Below, in pieces: positions 8,820 to 16,182 of a DNA stretch of 64,000 nt. The notes beneath the pieces were generated by a model, which had not been told where the DNA came from, ran no database searches, and saw only the letters and a program-made list of their open reading frames with translations. The stretch is from an uncultured Alphaproteobacteria bacterium (lineage in GTDB: Bacteria > Pseudomonadota > Alphaproteobacteria > RF32 > CAG-239), in NCBI GenBank assembly GCA_910584385.1, contig CAJUAK010000002.1, forward strand, positions 107,795 through 171,794, in the 5' to 3' direction. Position 1 is the stretch's first letter. Every line of letters starts with the position of its first letter. The translations under genes and the position numbers were made by a program.

Positions 8820-9579
8820 TAATCCTTTTAAGCGCCTTTTTATAGGCTATGCTGACAAAGAATCCCAAAACGGCCAGCCAAAAAGCGTCTAAAATTAAAG
8901 CTTCGGCCAGAGCCGCGTAGGAAAAATCATAGACCAGGCGGATGCTTTTGTAATAAAAGGCGTAAAAAGGCGTAAAGCTTGCAATTTTTACAAACCATTC
9001 GGGATAAATGCTTAAGGGAAATATTGCGCCGCCCAAAACAAAAGCCAGGCGCTGTATAACCATGCCCAGAGGGCGTACGTCGTTCATCCAGAGCGCACAG
9101 AATCCGATTGCCGTGAACATGAAAATGTTAATGAGCGAGGAAATGTATGCGGCCAATAGAATCGCTGGAATATCTTTTGCCAAAAAAGGCGGCTGCGGTG
9201 TCATGATTGCCGTGGCGCAGCCGCCCAGCAAGAGCATGAAAAAGAAGGAAACGCTCATGGTTCCGGCATATTCGGCGAAACGCAGCGCCAAAAAGGAAAC
9301 GGGTTTATTGATATAATAGGCAAAAGTTCCGCTTTTGATGTCTTGCTGCAAAAGCCGCTCATTTTTTGGCGCGGAGAGGATTATGATTTCAGACAGCAGC
9401 AAATACCATACATATTTGCTTTGCAGCCCGCTTTGAGAACTTTCAATGCCGATAATCTGCCAAAGGCGGTTATAGATAAAAAGCAGAATCATCAGGAAAA
9501 ACAAGGTTCCCAATAAGAGCGTACGGTTGCGCCATGTCTGTTTGGCGGAAATGAAAAAGGTGTAGAGGTATTTATTCAT
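8803..9579 (-). CDS. ABC-2 type exporter, membrane subunit
   Basis: About 259 residues from the ATG at 9579, which overlaps the stop of the ATPase gene by 8 nt; the ATG at 9588 is closer to a GGGAG site and is also possible. Six membrane segments are visible, with the same general plan as the following permease, so the exporter is probably a heterodimer. It acts in the inner membrane with the ATPase encoded upstream. Substrate unknown. Confidence 0.78.
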   Translation of the reverse strand: MNKYLYTFFISAKQTWRNRTLLLGTLFFLMILLFIYNRLWQIIGIESSQSGLQSKYVWYLLLSEIIILSAPKNERLLQQDIKSGTFAYYINKPVSFLALRFAEYAGTMSVSFFFMLLLGGCATAIMTPQPPFLAKDIPAILLAAYISSLINIFMFTAIGFCALWMNDVRPLGMVIQRLAFVLGGAIFPLSIYPEWFVKIASFTPFYAFYYKSIRLVYDFSYAALAEALILDAFWLAVLGFFVSIAYKKALKRINVYGG

Positions 9580-10495
9580 CGCGGGCATATATCTCCCGGA
9601 TGATTTCATCCATCGGCGGATTTTCAACGGTTAAATCCGTGATGCGGTATTGTTTTGCCAAATTGCTCAATTCTTTAGAAACCGGCGTTTCCACCGTGTT
9701 TACGGTGCTGTGGATTTTTTCCCCGGACTCGGTTGTTATTTCAATATATTTGCGATTAAGGTAAGCGGCTTTAAGTTTGGAAAGGGAATCGTTAAAAATG
9801 ATTTTTCCTTTATTGAGGATAATGACCTTTTCGCAGACTTGTTCCATGTCTGCCGTGTCGTGGGAGGTGAGGAGCAGCGTGGTTTCTTGTTCCAATGCCT
9901 GTTTTTTTATCAGATTCCGGATAATGTTTTTTGCCGTAACATCTAACCCGATGGTGGGTTCGTCCAAAAAAAGGACCTGAGGCTTATGCAACAGGGAAGC
10001 GACAATCTCGCAGCGCATCCTTTGCCCAAGGGAAAGGCTTTTGACCGGATGGGGCAAAATGTCTTTTATTTCAAAAAGGCGGATGAGCCGCAGCAGGTTT
10101 TTCTTGGCTTCCATGGTATCCAGATTATAGATGCGGGCAAGGAGCCCAAAGCTGTCTTGCACGGGCAAGTCCTGCCATAATTGGGAACGCTGCCCGAAAA
10201 CCGTTCCGATTTTATACGCCAGCTTGCTGCGGTTTTCCCATGGAATCATCCCGCAGACCTCCGCGGAACCGGAAGTGGGGTGCAAAATGGCAGAAAGCAT
10301 TTTGATTGTTGTCGATTTTCCGGCGCCGTTCGGGCCGATAAATGCTACCTTCTCCCCTTTGTTTATGGCAAAAGATATGTCTTTGACGGCATAAATGTTC
10401 TTTTTTTTCTTTTGAAAGCCTAAAAAAAAGCTTCCTTTTGAGTCGGAAAGCTGAAATTTTTTGCAAAGATTGTTAACTTTTATAATTTCTTCCAT
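9572..10495 (-). CDS. ABC exporter ATP-binding subunit (DrrA-like)
   Basis: 307 residues. The Walker A motif is GPNGAGKST, the signature is LSLGQRMR, Walker B is VLFLDEPT and the switch His is in LTSHD. An N-terminal stretch rich in Lys-Lys and a C-terminal ~90-residue extension flank the nucleotide domain, as in drug and polysaccharide exporters of the ABC-2 class. AGGTGGAT precedes the ATG. It is first in a tightly overlapped operon with two permeases. Confidence 0.88.
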   Translation of the reverse strand: MEEIIKVNNLCKKFQLSDSKGSFFLGFQKKKKNIYAVKDISFAINKGEKVAFIGPNGAGKSTTIKMLSAILHPTSGSAEVCGMIPWENRSKLAYKIGTVFGQRSQLWQDLPVQDSFGLLARIYNLDTMEAKKNLLRLIRLFEIKDILPHPVKSLSLGQRMRCEIVASLLHKPQVLFLDEPTIGLDVTAKNIIRNLIKKQALEQETTLLLTSHDTADMEQVCEKVIILNKGKIIFNDSLSKLKAAYLNRKYIEITTESGEKIHSTVNTVETPVSKELSNLAKQYRITDLTVENPPMDEIIREIYARDE

Positions 10496-10591
10496 TTTTT
10501 ATCCACCTGCCATAACTGGCTGAAATTATAGGCAAATGGCGCTTATTTTCAAGCTAAAACTTTTTGAAATCGAGCTTTTTTAAAATAATGC

Positions 10592-10621
10592 TTGTCAAAT
10601 TATATAAAATTATGCTATCTA
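10592..10621 (+). promoter_or_regulatory. Putative promoter of acpP
   Basis: TTGTCA (10592-10597) and TATCTA (10616-10621) are 18 bp apart in a very AT-rich stretch, upstream of a ~55-nt leader. The match is moderate. Confidence 0.4.
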
Positions 10622-10681
10622 GCAAAACACAGGCCGTGTGGTCTGAATAATTTGTTTTAATATATTTAGAGGTTTATCATA

Positions 10682-10915
10682 ATGACTGATACAGCTAACC
10701 GCGTTAAGAAAATCGTTGCCGAACATCTTGGCGTTGAAGAAACAAAAGTTACCGACAATGCCAGCTTCATTGACGATTTGGGCGCTGATAGCTTGGATAC
10801 GGTTGAATTGGTTATGGCTTTTGAAGAAGAATTCGGTTGCGAAATTCCTGACGAAGCTGCTGAAAAGATTTTGACCGTTAAAGACGCTATCGACTATCTT
10901 TCTAAGAATGCTTAG
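10682..10915 (+). CDS. acpP: Acyl carrier protein AcpP
   Basis: The housekeeping acyl carrier of fatty-acid synthesis: 77 residues, strongly acidic, with the phosphopantetheine Ser37 in GADSLD and the usual EFGCEIPDEAAEKI helix III region. It lies just upstream of fabF, as in many proteobacteria, and is followed by its own terminator. It differs clearly from the six ACP-like genes of 13.3-15.6 kb, which carry MDSLD without the GA before it. Confidence 0.97.
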   Translation: MTDTANRVKKIVAEHLGVEETKVTDNASFIDDLGADSLDTVELVMAFEEEFGCEIPDEAAEKILTVKDAIDYLSKNA

Positions 10916-10944
10916 GTCGTTTTTTATGACTTGCTAAAATGATA

Positions 10945-10976
10945 AAACTCGCTATAATTCCAAGCGAGTTTTTTCT
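10945..10976 (+). terminator. Terminator/attenuator between acpP and fabF
   Basis: A 9-bp stem (10945-10953 with 10963-10971) is followed by a T-run. It should make acpP mRNA much more abundant than fabF mRNA if both come from one promoter. Confidence 0.8.
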
Positions 10977-11004
10977 TTGTTTAGATTTTTGAAGAGGTAT
11001 TTGA

Positions 11005-12276
11005 ATGAGAAGAGTTGTTGTAACCGGTTTGGGTATCGTTTCCCCTTTGGGACGCGGCGTAGAAAATAACTGGAAAAAACTGCTGGAAGGAAAATCCGGA
11101 ATCAGGAAAATTGAAAATATTGACCTGAAAGACATTCCGGTTACGATTGCAGGACAAGTCCCCTGGGGTGAAAATGAAGGCGAATTTAATCCGGATACTG
11201 TTTTGCCGCCAAAAGACCAAAAGAAAAACGACAAGTTTATTCTTTATGGTTTGGCTGCCGGCAGCGATGCTTTGGATGATGCCGGATGGAATCCTGAAAA
11301 TGCCACCGAAGAGGAAAAATACCGGGCTGGCGTTATGATGGGATCTGGAATTGGCGGATTGCAAACGATTTACGATAATTCTATTTCTTTTAACGAATTT
11401 GGAATTAAGAAGATTTCTCCGTTCTTTATCCCTTCTTGCCTGATTAACCTAGTTTCAGGGAATCTTTCCATCAAATACGGGCTGAAGGGGCCGAATCATG
11501 CTTGTGTTACAGCTTGCTCGACAGGTACGCATGCTATTGGCGATGCAGCGGCGATGATTGCGCGCGGCGATGCTGATTTGATGGTTGCAGGCGGTGCCGA
11601 ATCTGCGGTTAACGTGTTAGGCTTGTCTGGTTTTGCCAGAATGAAGGCTATCACTTCCGATTTTAATGAAACGCCTGAAAAAGCATCCCGCCCGTGGGAT
11701 AAAAACCGCAGCGGTTTTGTTATGGGCGAGGGCAGCGGCGCAGTCGTTTTGGAAGAATATGAACATGCCAAAAAGCGCGGCGCAAAAATTTATGCCGAAG
11801 TTGTCGGCTATGGTATGAGCGGCGATGCCTACCATATTACGGCGCCTTCAGGCGATGGCGCTTACCGTGCGATGAAAATGGCTGCTGACCATGCAAAAGA
11901 AAATGGCGTGGAATTAAGCGACATCCAATATATTAACGCGCATGGCACTTCAACGCCGGCCGGAGACGTAGGTGAGGCGTTGGCCGTTAAACGCCTGTTT
12001 GGCGATGATTTAATCGGCAAAGTTTCAATGTCTTCTACAAAATCTGCGATTGGGCATTTGCTGGGCGCTGCAGGTGCTGTGGAAGCTGTCTTTAGCATTT
12101 TGGCCTTAAGAGACCAAGTTTGTCCGCCGACGCTTAACCTGGATGACCCGGCTGACGAGTTGGAAGGGTTTGATTTGGTTCCGTTGAAGGCCAAGAAACG
12201 TGAAATTAAAGCCGCGATGTCTAATTCTTTTGGATTTGGCGGAACAAATTCTTCGGTGATTTTTAAAAAAATATAA
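11005..12276 (+). CDS. fabF: 3-oxoacyl-ACP synthase II (FabF)
   Basis: Condensing enzyme of fatty-acid elongation, working on acyl chains carried by AcpP. The 423-residue length is normal. Catalytic Cys171 lies in ACSTG, and the two His are in NAHGTSTPAGD and in SSTKSAIGHLLGAAG. The C-terminal glycine-rich loop SNSFGFGGTN is intact. A GAAGAGG site precedes the ATG. The gene is followed 6 nt later by mltG, forming one unit. Confidence 0.96.
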   Translation: MRRVVVTGLGIVSPLGRGVENNWKKLLEGKSGIRKIENIDLKDIPVTIAGQVPWGENEGEFNPDTVLPPKDQKKNDKFILYGLAAGSDALDDAGWNPENATEEEKYRAGVMMGSGIGGLQTIYDNSISFNEFGIKKISPFFIPSCLINLVSGNLSIKYGLKGPNHACVTACSTGTHAIGDAAAMIARGDADLMVAGGAESAVNVLGLSGFARMKAITSDFNETPEKASRPWDKNRSGFVMGEGSGAVVLEEYEHAKKRGAKIYAEVVGYGMSGDAYHITAPSGDGAYRAMKMAADHAKENGVELSDIQYINAHGTSTPAGDVGEALAVKRLFGDDLIGKVSMSSTKSAIGHLLGAAGAVEAVFSILALRDQVCPPTLNLDDPADELEGFDLVPLKAKKREIKAAMSNSFGFGGTNSSVIFKKI

Positions 12277-12282
12277 AGAAAA

Positions 12283-13242
12283 ATGAAACGGTTGAAAAAT
12301 CTTTTTGTTATTTCCGTTATTTTAGCGGCATTGGTGGCTTATCAATGCCGCCGTTTGGTTATAGAACGCGGGCAATTGGACGAGGTTGTCAATGTTTTTG
12401 TGCCTAAAGGTGCCGGCGTGTCGCAGGTGGCGGATATTCTGAGTGATGGCGGCGTTGTTTCCCATCCGCTGCTTTTTAAGCTTGTCGCGAGATTTGCCGG
12501 ACTTGATAAACATTTGAAAGCCGGAGAATATCAATTTGAACCCGGCGTTTCTATGTGGGATGCCATGCAAAAAATTGCCAATGGCGAAGTTTTTTACCGG
12601 AGAATTACGCTTCCTGAAGGTTTAACAACAGGGCAATATCTTTATTTGATTGCTTCTAATCCTGATTTTTCAGGCGAAATTACCGAAGAAGTCAAAGAAG
12701 GCGAAATGCTTCCCGAAACATATAGCTTTGAATATGGTTCCAGCCGCAATGCCTTAATTATTCAGGCAAAAACGGCAATGAAAAAGGTTAAGGAACAAGC
12801 GTGGGAAAATCGGGCGGAGCACCTGCAGATAAAAACGCCTGAACAGATGATGGTTTTGGCTTCTATTATTGAAAAAGAAACTTCCAAACCCGAAGAGCGA
12901 GGGCTTGTTTCCTCAGTTTTTATGAACCGTTTGAAAAAAGGAATGCGCTTGCAGACAGACCCAACGGTTATTTATGCGCTGACGGAAGGCGAGTTTGAAC
13001 TTAAAAGGGCATTAACGAAAGCTGATTTAAACGTGGACAGCCCTTATAATACTTATCGTGTTTACGGGCTTCCGCCGAAACCTATTTGCAATCCGGGCAA
13101 GGACGCGATTGAAGCCGCGGTGCATCCGGAAAACAGCAATTTTTTATATTTTGTAGCTGACGGAACCGGCGGGCATAGCTTTGCGGCAAGCCTGAATGAA
13201 CATAATGATAATGTTGCCAAGTGGAAAAGAATCCGAAAATAA
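12283..13242 (+). CDS. mltG: Endolytic transglycosylase MltG (YceG)
   Basis: Inner-membrane lytic transglycosylase proposed to terminate nascent glycan strands. At 319 residues it has an N-terminal membrane anchor (about 5-22), a LysM-like region and the YceG domain with the catalytic Glu in LASIIEKETSKPEE, followed by LQTDPTVIYAL and SPYNTY. It is the second gene after fabF; this pairing is common in alphaproteobacteria. Confidence 0.94.
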   Translation: MKRLKNLFVISVILAALVAYQCRRLVIERGQLDEVVNVFVPKGAGVSQVADILSDGGVVSHPLLFKLVARFAGLDKHLKAGEYQFEPGVSMWDAMQKIANGEVFYRRITLPEGLTTGQYLYLIASNPDFSGEITEEVKEGEMLPETYSFEYGSSRNALIIQAKTAMKKVKEQAWENRAEHLQIKTPEQMMVLASIIEKETSKPEERGLVSSVFMNRLKKGMRLQTDPTVIYALTEGEFELKRALTKADLNVDSPYNTYRVYGLPPKPICNPGKDAIEAAVHPENSNFLYFVADGTGGHSFAASLNEHNDNVAKWKRIRK

Positions 13243-13269
13243 CAGTCTCCTGTTTTCTAAAAAATTATC

Positions 13270-13298
13270 TTGATTTGCCTGTATTCCTGTGTTATGAA
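13270..13298 (+). promoter_or_regulatory. Putative promoter of the first ACP-like gene
   Basis: TTGATT (13270-13275), a 17-bp spacer and TATGAA (13293-13298). The predicted leader is about 30 nt and lacks a Shine-Dalgarno site. Confidence 0.5.
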
Positions 13299-13336
13299 AA
13301 CTGCATTCAGATATTTTTATAACTAAATTTATTTAT

Positions 13337-13573
13337 ATGGAAGAAACGGAAATTTCCCGTCAGCTTTTTGAGCTTTTGAAGGGCAATGGATATGCAGATG
13401 TAACAAAACATGATTCTTTCAAAGAGTTCATGGACAGTCTGGACAAGCTTGAGTTGTTTATCATGGTAGACAGGCACTTTGGCATTCATACCTCGGATGA
13501 GGATGTCCTCGGCGTTGACACTGTACAAGATCTTGTAGATCTTATCTCTCAAAAGCTTTCTGCCGGAAAATGA
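13337..13573 (+). CDS. Acyl-carrier-protein-like protein, array member 1 (78 aa)
   Basis: A small acidic helical protein with the phosphopantetheine attachment motif MDSLD (Ser34) followed by KLELFIMVDRHF, matching helix II of carrier proteins, and a C-terminal helix VQDLVDLISQKL. It is the most divergent of the first five members: no MKREEIVK-type start and an FMDSLD instead of GMDSLD. The ATG has no Shine-Dalgarno site but lies in an AT-rich leader with the 'TTTATTTATATGGAA' pattern also seen before members 3-5. The carrier fold is inferred from motif and length; the cargo is unknown. Confidence 0.75.
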   Translation: MEETEISRQLFELLKGNGYADVTKHDSFKEFMDSLDKLELFIMVDRHFGIHTSDEDVLGVDTVQDLVDLISQKLSAGK

Positions 13574-13660
13574 CTTTTGCCGCAGGAGCTGTGTTTCGCT
13601 TTTAGCGCGTTTGTGAAAGATATCAGATATCTTTGTGTTATTAACTTAATTATTTTTCTT

Positions 13661-13891
13661 ATGAAAAGAGAAGAAATCGTAAAAGTTCTTCAAGGGCTTG
13701 TTGAAGAACAGACGGGGGTTCCGTTGGAAGAAAAATCTTCCTTTGCGGAAGCCGGCATGGACAGCCTGGACCGCTTAGAACTTTGTGTTGCTGTTGAGAG
13801 ACAGTTCTCTATTGTTTTTAAGGGCCCGAAGGAAGAAAACGTTGACAGTATCAGCGAACTGGCAGATGTTGTTTCCCGGAAACTTAAATGA
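13661..13891 (+). CDS. Acyl-carrier-protein-like protein, array member 2 (76 aa)
   Basis: The start at 13661 (MKREEIVKVLQ) is chosen because members 3-5 start with the same pattern; a longer in-frame start at 13577 would add unrelated residues. The attachment Ser35 lies in GMDSLDRLEL, followed by a helix II like that of AcpP. The leader is AT-rich (TATTAACTTAATTATTTTTCTT), similar to those of the next three genes, without a Shine-Dalgarno site. A terminator follows at 13913. It is the first of four genes spaced 371, 368 and 368 bp apart. Confidence 0.8.
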   Translation: MKREEIVKVLQGLVEEQTGVPLEEKSSFAEAGMDSLDRLELCVAVERQFSIVFKGPKEENVDSISELADVVSRKLK

Positions 13892-13912
13892 CAAGTTCTC
13901 TTCTTTTGAAAG

Positions 13913-13940
13913 AGCCTTTCCCTTGCGGAAAGGCTTTTTT
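13913..13940 (+). terminator. Terminator after ACP-like gene 2
   Basis: A 9-bp stem (13913-13921 with 13927-13935), loop CTTGC, then a T-run. Confidence 0.85.
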
Positions 13941-13954
13941 GTTTAAAAAAAAGC

Positions 13955-13982
13955 TTGCATTTAGATGATTTTTCCTTATAAA
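13955..13982 (+). promoter_or_regulatory. Promoter of ACP-like gene 3
   Basis: TTGCAT (13955-13960), a 16-bp spacer and TATAAA (13977-13982). The same boxes and spacing recur before genes 4 and 5. Confidence 0.7.
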
Positions 13983-14031
13983 GGTATGAGCGATAAGTTA
14001 TTTATATTTATTCACTTTAATTATTTAACAT

Positions 14032-14262
14032 ATGGAAAAAGAAGAAGTTGTAAAAATTCTTCAGGGGCTTGTTAAAGAACAGCAGCGCCTCTCATTGGCG
14101 GAAGAAGATTCCTTTAAGGAAAACGGTATGGACAGCCTTGACCAGATTGAACTCTGTATGGGGGCCGAAAAGCATTTTTCCATCGCTATTGATGATGCTG
14201 AGGCCGAAAATGTTGAAAATATCGGAGAACTGGCAGATCTTGTTCTTCAAAAGTTGGGTTGA
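14032..14262 (+). CDS. Acyl-carrier-protein-like protein, array member 3 (76 aa)
   Basis: A carrier-protein-like fold with Ser35 in GMDSLDQIEL and the acidic helix III region IDDAEAENVENIGELADLVLQKL. It is transcribed from its own promoter and ended by its own terminator at 14282. The ~45-nt AT-rich leader carries no Shine-Dalgarno site. The last ~35 bp of the coding region and the whole downstream spacer are nearly identical to those of member 4, whereas the gene centre is clearly diverged. It is not AcpP (10,682), which has GADSLD. Cargo and partner enzymes unknown. Confidence 0.8.
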   Translation: MEKEEVVKILQGLVKEQQRLSLAEEDSFKENGMDSLDQIELCMGAEKHFSIAIDDAEAENVENIGELADLVLQKLG

Positions 14263-14281
14263 TCCCGTTCCATTGAAAAAA

Positions 14282-14309
14282 AGCCTTTCCTTGTGTGGAA
14301 AGGCTTTTG
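14282..14309 (+). terminator. Terminator after ACP-like gene 3
   Basis: A 9-bp stem (14282-14290 with 14297-14305), then TTTTG. The sequence is identical in the copy at 14650. Confidence 0.8.
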
Positions 14310-14322
14310 TCATATAAAAAAC

Positions 14323-14350
14323 TTGCATTTGGGCTATTTTGCTTTATAAA
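14323..14350 (+). promoter_or_regulatory. Promoter of ACP-like gene 4
   Basis: TTGCAT (14323-14328), a 16-bp spacer and TATAAA (14345-14350). Confidence 0.7.
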
Positions 14351-14399
14351 GGTATGAGAGACAAGTTATTTATATTTATTCACTTTAATTATTCAGCAT

Positions 14400-14630
14400 A
14401 TGGAAAGGGAAGGAGTTGTAAAAATTCTTCAAGAAGATATTGAAGAAAAGCTGAACTTTTCATTAGAGGAAAGAGATTCCTTTAAAGAAAGCGGTATGGA
14501 CAGTCTTGATAGATTTTTAATATGCATAGGGGCTGAAAGATATTTTGATATTGTTCTTGGCGATGCCGAGTTTGAAAAAGTTGATACCCTCGGAGAACTG
14601 GCAGATCTCGTTCTTCAAAAGTTGGGTTGA
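14400..14630 (+). CDS. Acyl-carrier-protein-like protein, array member 4 (76 aa)
   Basis: The attachment Ser35 is kept in GMDSLD, but the residues after it (RFLICIGAERYFDIVLGD) depart from the LE(L)C pattern of the other members, so the partner-binding face of helix II differs. The N-terminal third (QEDIEEKLNFSLEERD) is also diverged. It is flanked by the same promoter and terminator sequences as member 5's upstream region. The leader lacks a Shine-Dalgarno site. Confidence 0.78.
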   Translation: MEREGVVKILQEDIEEKLNFSLEERDSFKESGMDSLDRFLICIGAERYFDIVLGDAEFEKVDTLGELADLVLQKLG

Positions 14631-14649
14631 CCCCGTTCCATTGAAAAAA

Positions 14650-14677
14650 AGCCTTTCCTTGTGTGGAAAGGCTTTTG
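14650..14677 (+). terminator. Terminator after ACP-like gene 4
   Basis: A 9-bp stem (14650-14658 with 14665-14673), then TTTTG, identical to the one at 14282. Confidence 0.8.
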
Positions 14678-14690
14678 TCATATAAAAAAC

Positions 14691-14718
14691 TTGCATTTGG
14701 GCTATTTTGCTTTATAAA
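14691..14718 (+). promoter_or_regulatory. Promoter of ACP-like gene 5
   Basis: TTGCAT (14691-14696), a 16-bp spacer and TATAAA (14713-14718). Confidence 0.7.
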
Positions 14719-14767
14719 GGTATGAGAGACAAGTTATTTATATTTATTCACTTTAATTATTCAGCTT

Positions 14768-14998
14768 ATGGAAAGAGAAGAAATTGTAAAAATTCTCCAA
14801 GGGCTTGTTAAGAAAACGCAGCGCCTTACATTAGGGGAAAGAGATTCCTTTGAGAAAAGCGGCATGGACAGCCTTGATCAGCTCGAGCTCTGTATGCATA
14901 CTGAAAAGCAATTCTCTATTGTTATTGAGGATGCGGAAGTGCTCTCTACTGAAAATATCGGCGACCTTGCCGACATTGTCCTTTCGAAAATAGGATAA
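14768..14998 (+). CDS. Acyl-carrier-protein-like protein, array member 5 (76 aa)
   Basis: Ser35 in GMDSLDQLEL, with HTEKQFSIVIEDAEV in the helix II-III region. The N-terminus (MEREEIVKILQGLVKKTQ) matches members 2 and 3. It has its own promoter and is followed by a different terminator from members 2-4, which marks the end of the recently duplicated block. No Shine-Dalgarno site. Function inferred only as an acyl or other thioester carrier. Confidence 0.8.
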   Translation: MEREEIVKILQGLVKKTQRLTLGERDSFEKSGMDSLDQLELCMHTEKQFSIVIEDAEVLSTENIGDLADIVLSKIG

Positions 14999-15018
14999 TT
15001 ATCCCGCCTTTATGAAAA

Positions 15019-15048
15019 GAACCTGTCTGTAAAAGACGGGTTCTTTTG
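15019..15048 (+). terminator. Terminator after ACP-like gene 5
   Basis: An 11-bp stem (15019-15029 with 15034-15044), then TTTT. Confidence 0.8.
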
Positions 15049-15077
15049 CTTTTTATAAAAATTTTTATAAAAAAAGG

Positions 15078-15106
15078 TTGCTTATCCTTTTTTTTATGTT
15101 TATTTT
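15078..15106 (+). promoter_or_regulatory. Putative promoter of the short ORF and ACP-like gene 6
   Basis: TTGCTT (15078-15083), a 17-bp spacer and TATTTT (15101-15106). It is the only promoter-like match upstream of gene 6, so it probably drives both. Confidence 0.45.
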
Positions 15107-15143
15107 AAAATCACTAAAATACCAATTATAAAAATTATTGCCT

Positions 15144-15320
15144 ATGGATTTTATCTATCGATTTTTCATCTTGGCAGATTTATTCAACATCAAAAGAATC
15201 AGCCTGATGAACCCAACTTCGGTTACCCGCCGCTTTTTTTCCAACCATTCGGTCGGCAAGAAAAAAATCAAAGGGACAAAGTGTTTAGTGATTAACCGCC
15301 GTGGTTTCCGCGGAAAATAA
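15144..15320 (+). CDS. Short basic ORF upstream of ACP-like gene 6 (58 aa)
   Basis: No family recognised. From the ATG at 15144 it encodes about 58 residues: an aromatic hydrophobic start, then a strongly basic C-terminal half (RRFF, KKKIKGTK, NRRGFRGK). A start at 15207 would leave only the basic 37 residues. It ends 8 nt before ACP-like gene 6, suggesting one transcript. No Shine-Dalgarno site, as in the rest of the array. A basic peptide next to an acidic carrier protein could bind it, but that is a guess; the ORF may instead be only leader sequence. Confidence 0.4.
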   Translation: MDFIYRFFILADLFNIKRISLMNPTSVTRRFFSNHSVGKKKIKGTKCLVINRRGFRGK

Positions 15321-15328
15321 AACTCACG

Positions 15329-15556
15329 ATGGATAAACAAAAAATTATTAAAAAAATCCTGAAGGTGGCTAAGAAATGCGGACATCCGCATTTTTCCGCC
15401 CAGACGGTCTTTTCCAGGACATCTATGGACAGCCTGGATAAAATGGACTTTTTGGTTTCTGTGGAGGAGGCGTTTAAAATTACCCTCCCGGAAGACAAAC
15501 TCGAACGGGTTCAGTCTGTTGAAGAGCTTACGAATCTTGTTGAAGCTTCTCTCTGA
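15329..15556 (+). CDS. Acyl-carrier-protein-like protein, array member 6 (75 aa)
   Basis: The most distant member downstream: Ser35 in SMDSLDKMDFLVSVEEAF, then LPEDKLERVQSVEELTNLV. The N-terminal helix is Lys-rich (MDKQKIIKKILKVAKK), unlike the acidic starts of the other members. It follows the short basic ORF by 8 nt and has no promoter of its own. It shares a bidirectional terminator with the convergent YbjN-like gene. Confidence 0.75.
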   Translation: MDKQKIIKKILKVAKKCGHPHFSAQTVFSRTSMDSLDKMDFLVSVEEAFKITLPEDKLERVQSVEELTNLVEASL

Positions 15557-15595
15557 AAAAAACAGCCTTTCCTTTTTAGGAAGGGCTCTTTTTTT
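15557..15595. terminator. Bidirectional terminator between ACP-like gene 6 and the YbjN-like gene
   Basis: A 10-bp stem (15564-15573 with 15578-15587, one G-T pair), with an A-run on the left and a T-run on the right. Confidence 0.8.
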
Positions 15596-16097
15596 AAGCT
15601 TGTCCGGCGGTTTCCATCAGGAGAGGGTATAATGCCTGCCGGGGAGCCATGCCTTTGGTTAAAACGACATTAAATATCGGATACATCCTTTCGCATTCTT
15701 TGATGGCGACTTTGATAATTTGCGATATTTTTTCTTCTATCAGGAGGCTGTCATCGGAAGGGTTAAGAAAAACAGAGTGTTTGAACACGGGTGTGTTTTG
15801 TTCTGTCCAGTAAGAAAAATGCCCCACCCATAATTCTTCATTGATTAAAGCGAGAAGTTCAAAAATTTTGCTCCGGTCTTCAATCTTGGTTTCAATATCC
15901 ATCAGGCAGGAAATATGCAGGCAGTGCATGTTGCGTTCCCAAGAAAAAAATAAAAGCATGTTGTTCCATTTTCCCTGAACTTCAACAACGACTTCGTCAA
16001 TACTTCGGCGTTCAAACTCGAAAGATTGTCCGGAAAAAATATCCTCAACAGTGTCTATCGGGTTGTTATTCCTGGCTAAATTCTCTGCCACATTCAT
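15594..16097 (-). CDS. YbjN-domain (type III secretion chaperone-like fold) protein
   Basis: 167 residues resembling the alphaproteobacterial YbjN family. An N-terminal region with 'FEFERRSIDEVVVEVQGKWNNMLLFFSWERN' is followed by LMDIETKIEDRSKIFELLALINEELWVGHFSYW and a C-terminal helix with ECERMYPIF. The family has a chaperone-like fold and no defined enzymatic activity. It is convergent with the ACP-like array. A link to the array is not shown by the sequence. Confidence 0.75.
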   Translation of the reverse strand: MNVAENLARNNNPIDTVEDIFSGQSFEFERRSIDEVVVEVQGKWNNMLLFFSWERNMHCLHISCLMDIETKIEDRSKIFELLALINEELWVGHFSYWTEQNTPVFKHSVFLNPSDDSLLIEEKISQIIKVAIKECERMYPIFNVVLTKGMAPRQALYPLLMETAGQA

Positions 16098-16182
16098 TTA
16101 AATCTGCCTTTGCGGTTAAGTGAGCTTTTTTGCTGTAATCAGATTGCAATGTCGAGTCGCAGAAAACAATAAGATAAAAAAG

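Larger units (their letters stand above)
14227..14770 (+). repeat. Tandem duplication unit of 368 bp in the ACP-like array
   Basis: The stretch from about 14227 to 14402 (end of gene 3, terminator, promoter, leader) recurs at about 14595 to 14770 with only a few changes. Starts of genes 3, 4 and 5 are exactly 368 bp apart (14032, 14400, 14768), and gene 2 to gene 3 is 371 bp. The coding parts between are much less alike. Confidence 0.9.

Noticed and set aside
13913..14770. Regular repeats considered as a CRISPR array
   Set aside because: The repeat unit is 368 bp and contains a gene, terminator and promoter; no 25-40 bp repeat-spacer pattern occurs anywhere in the window.
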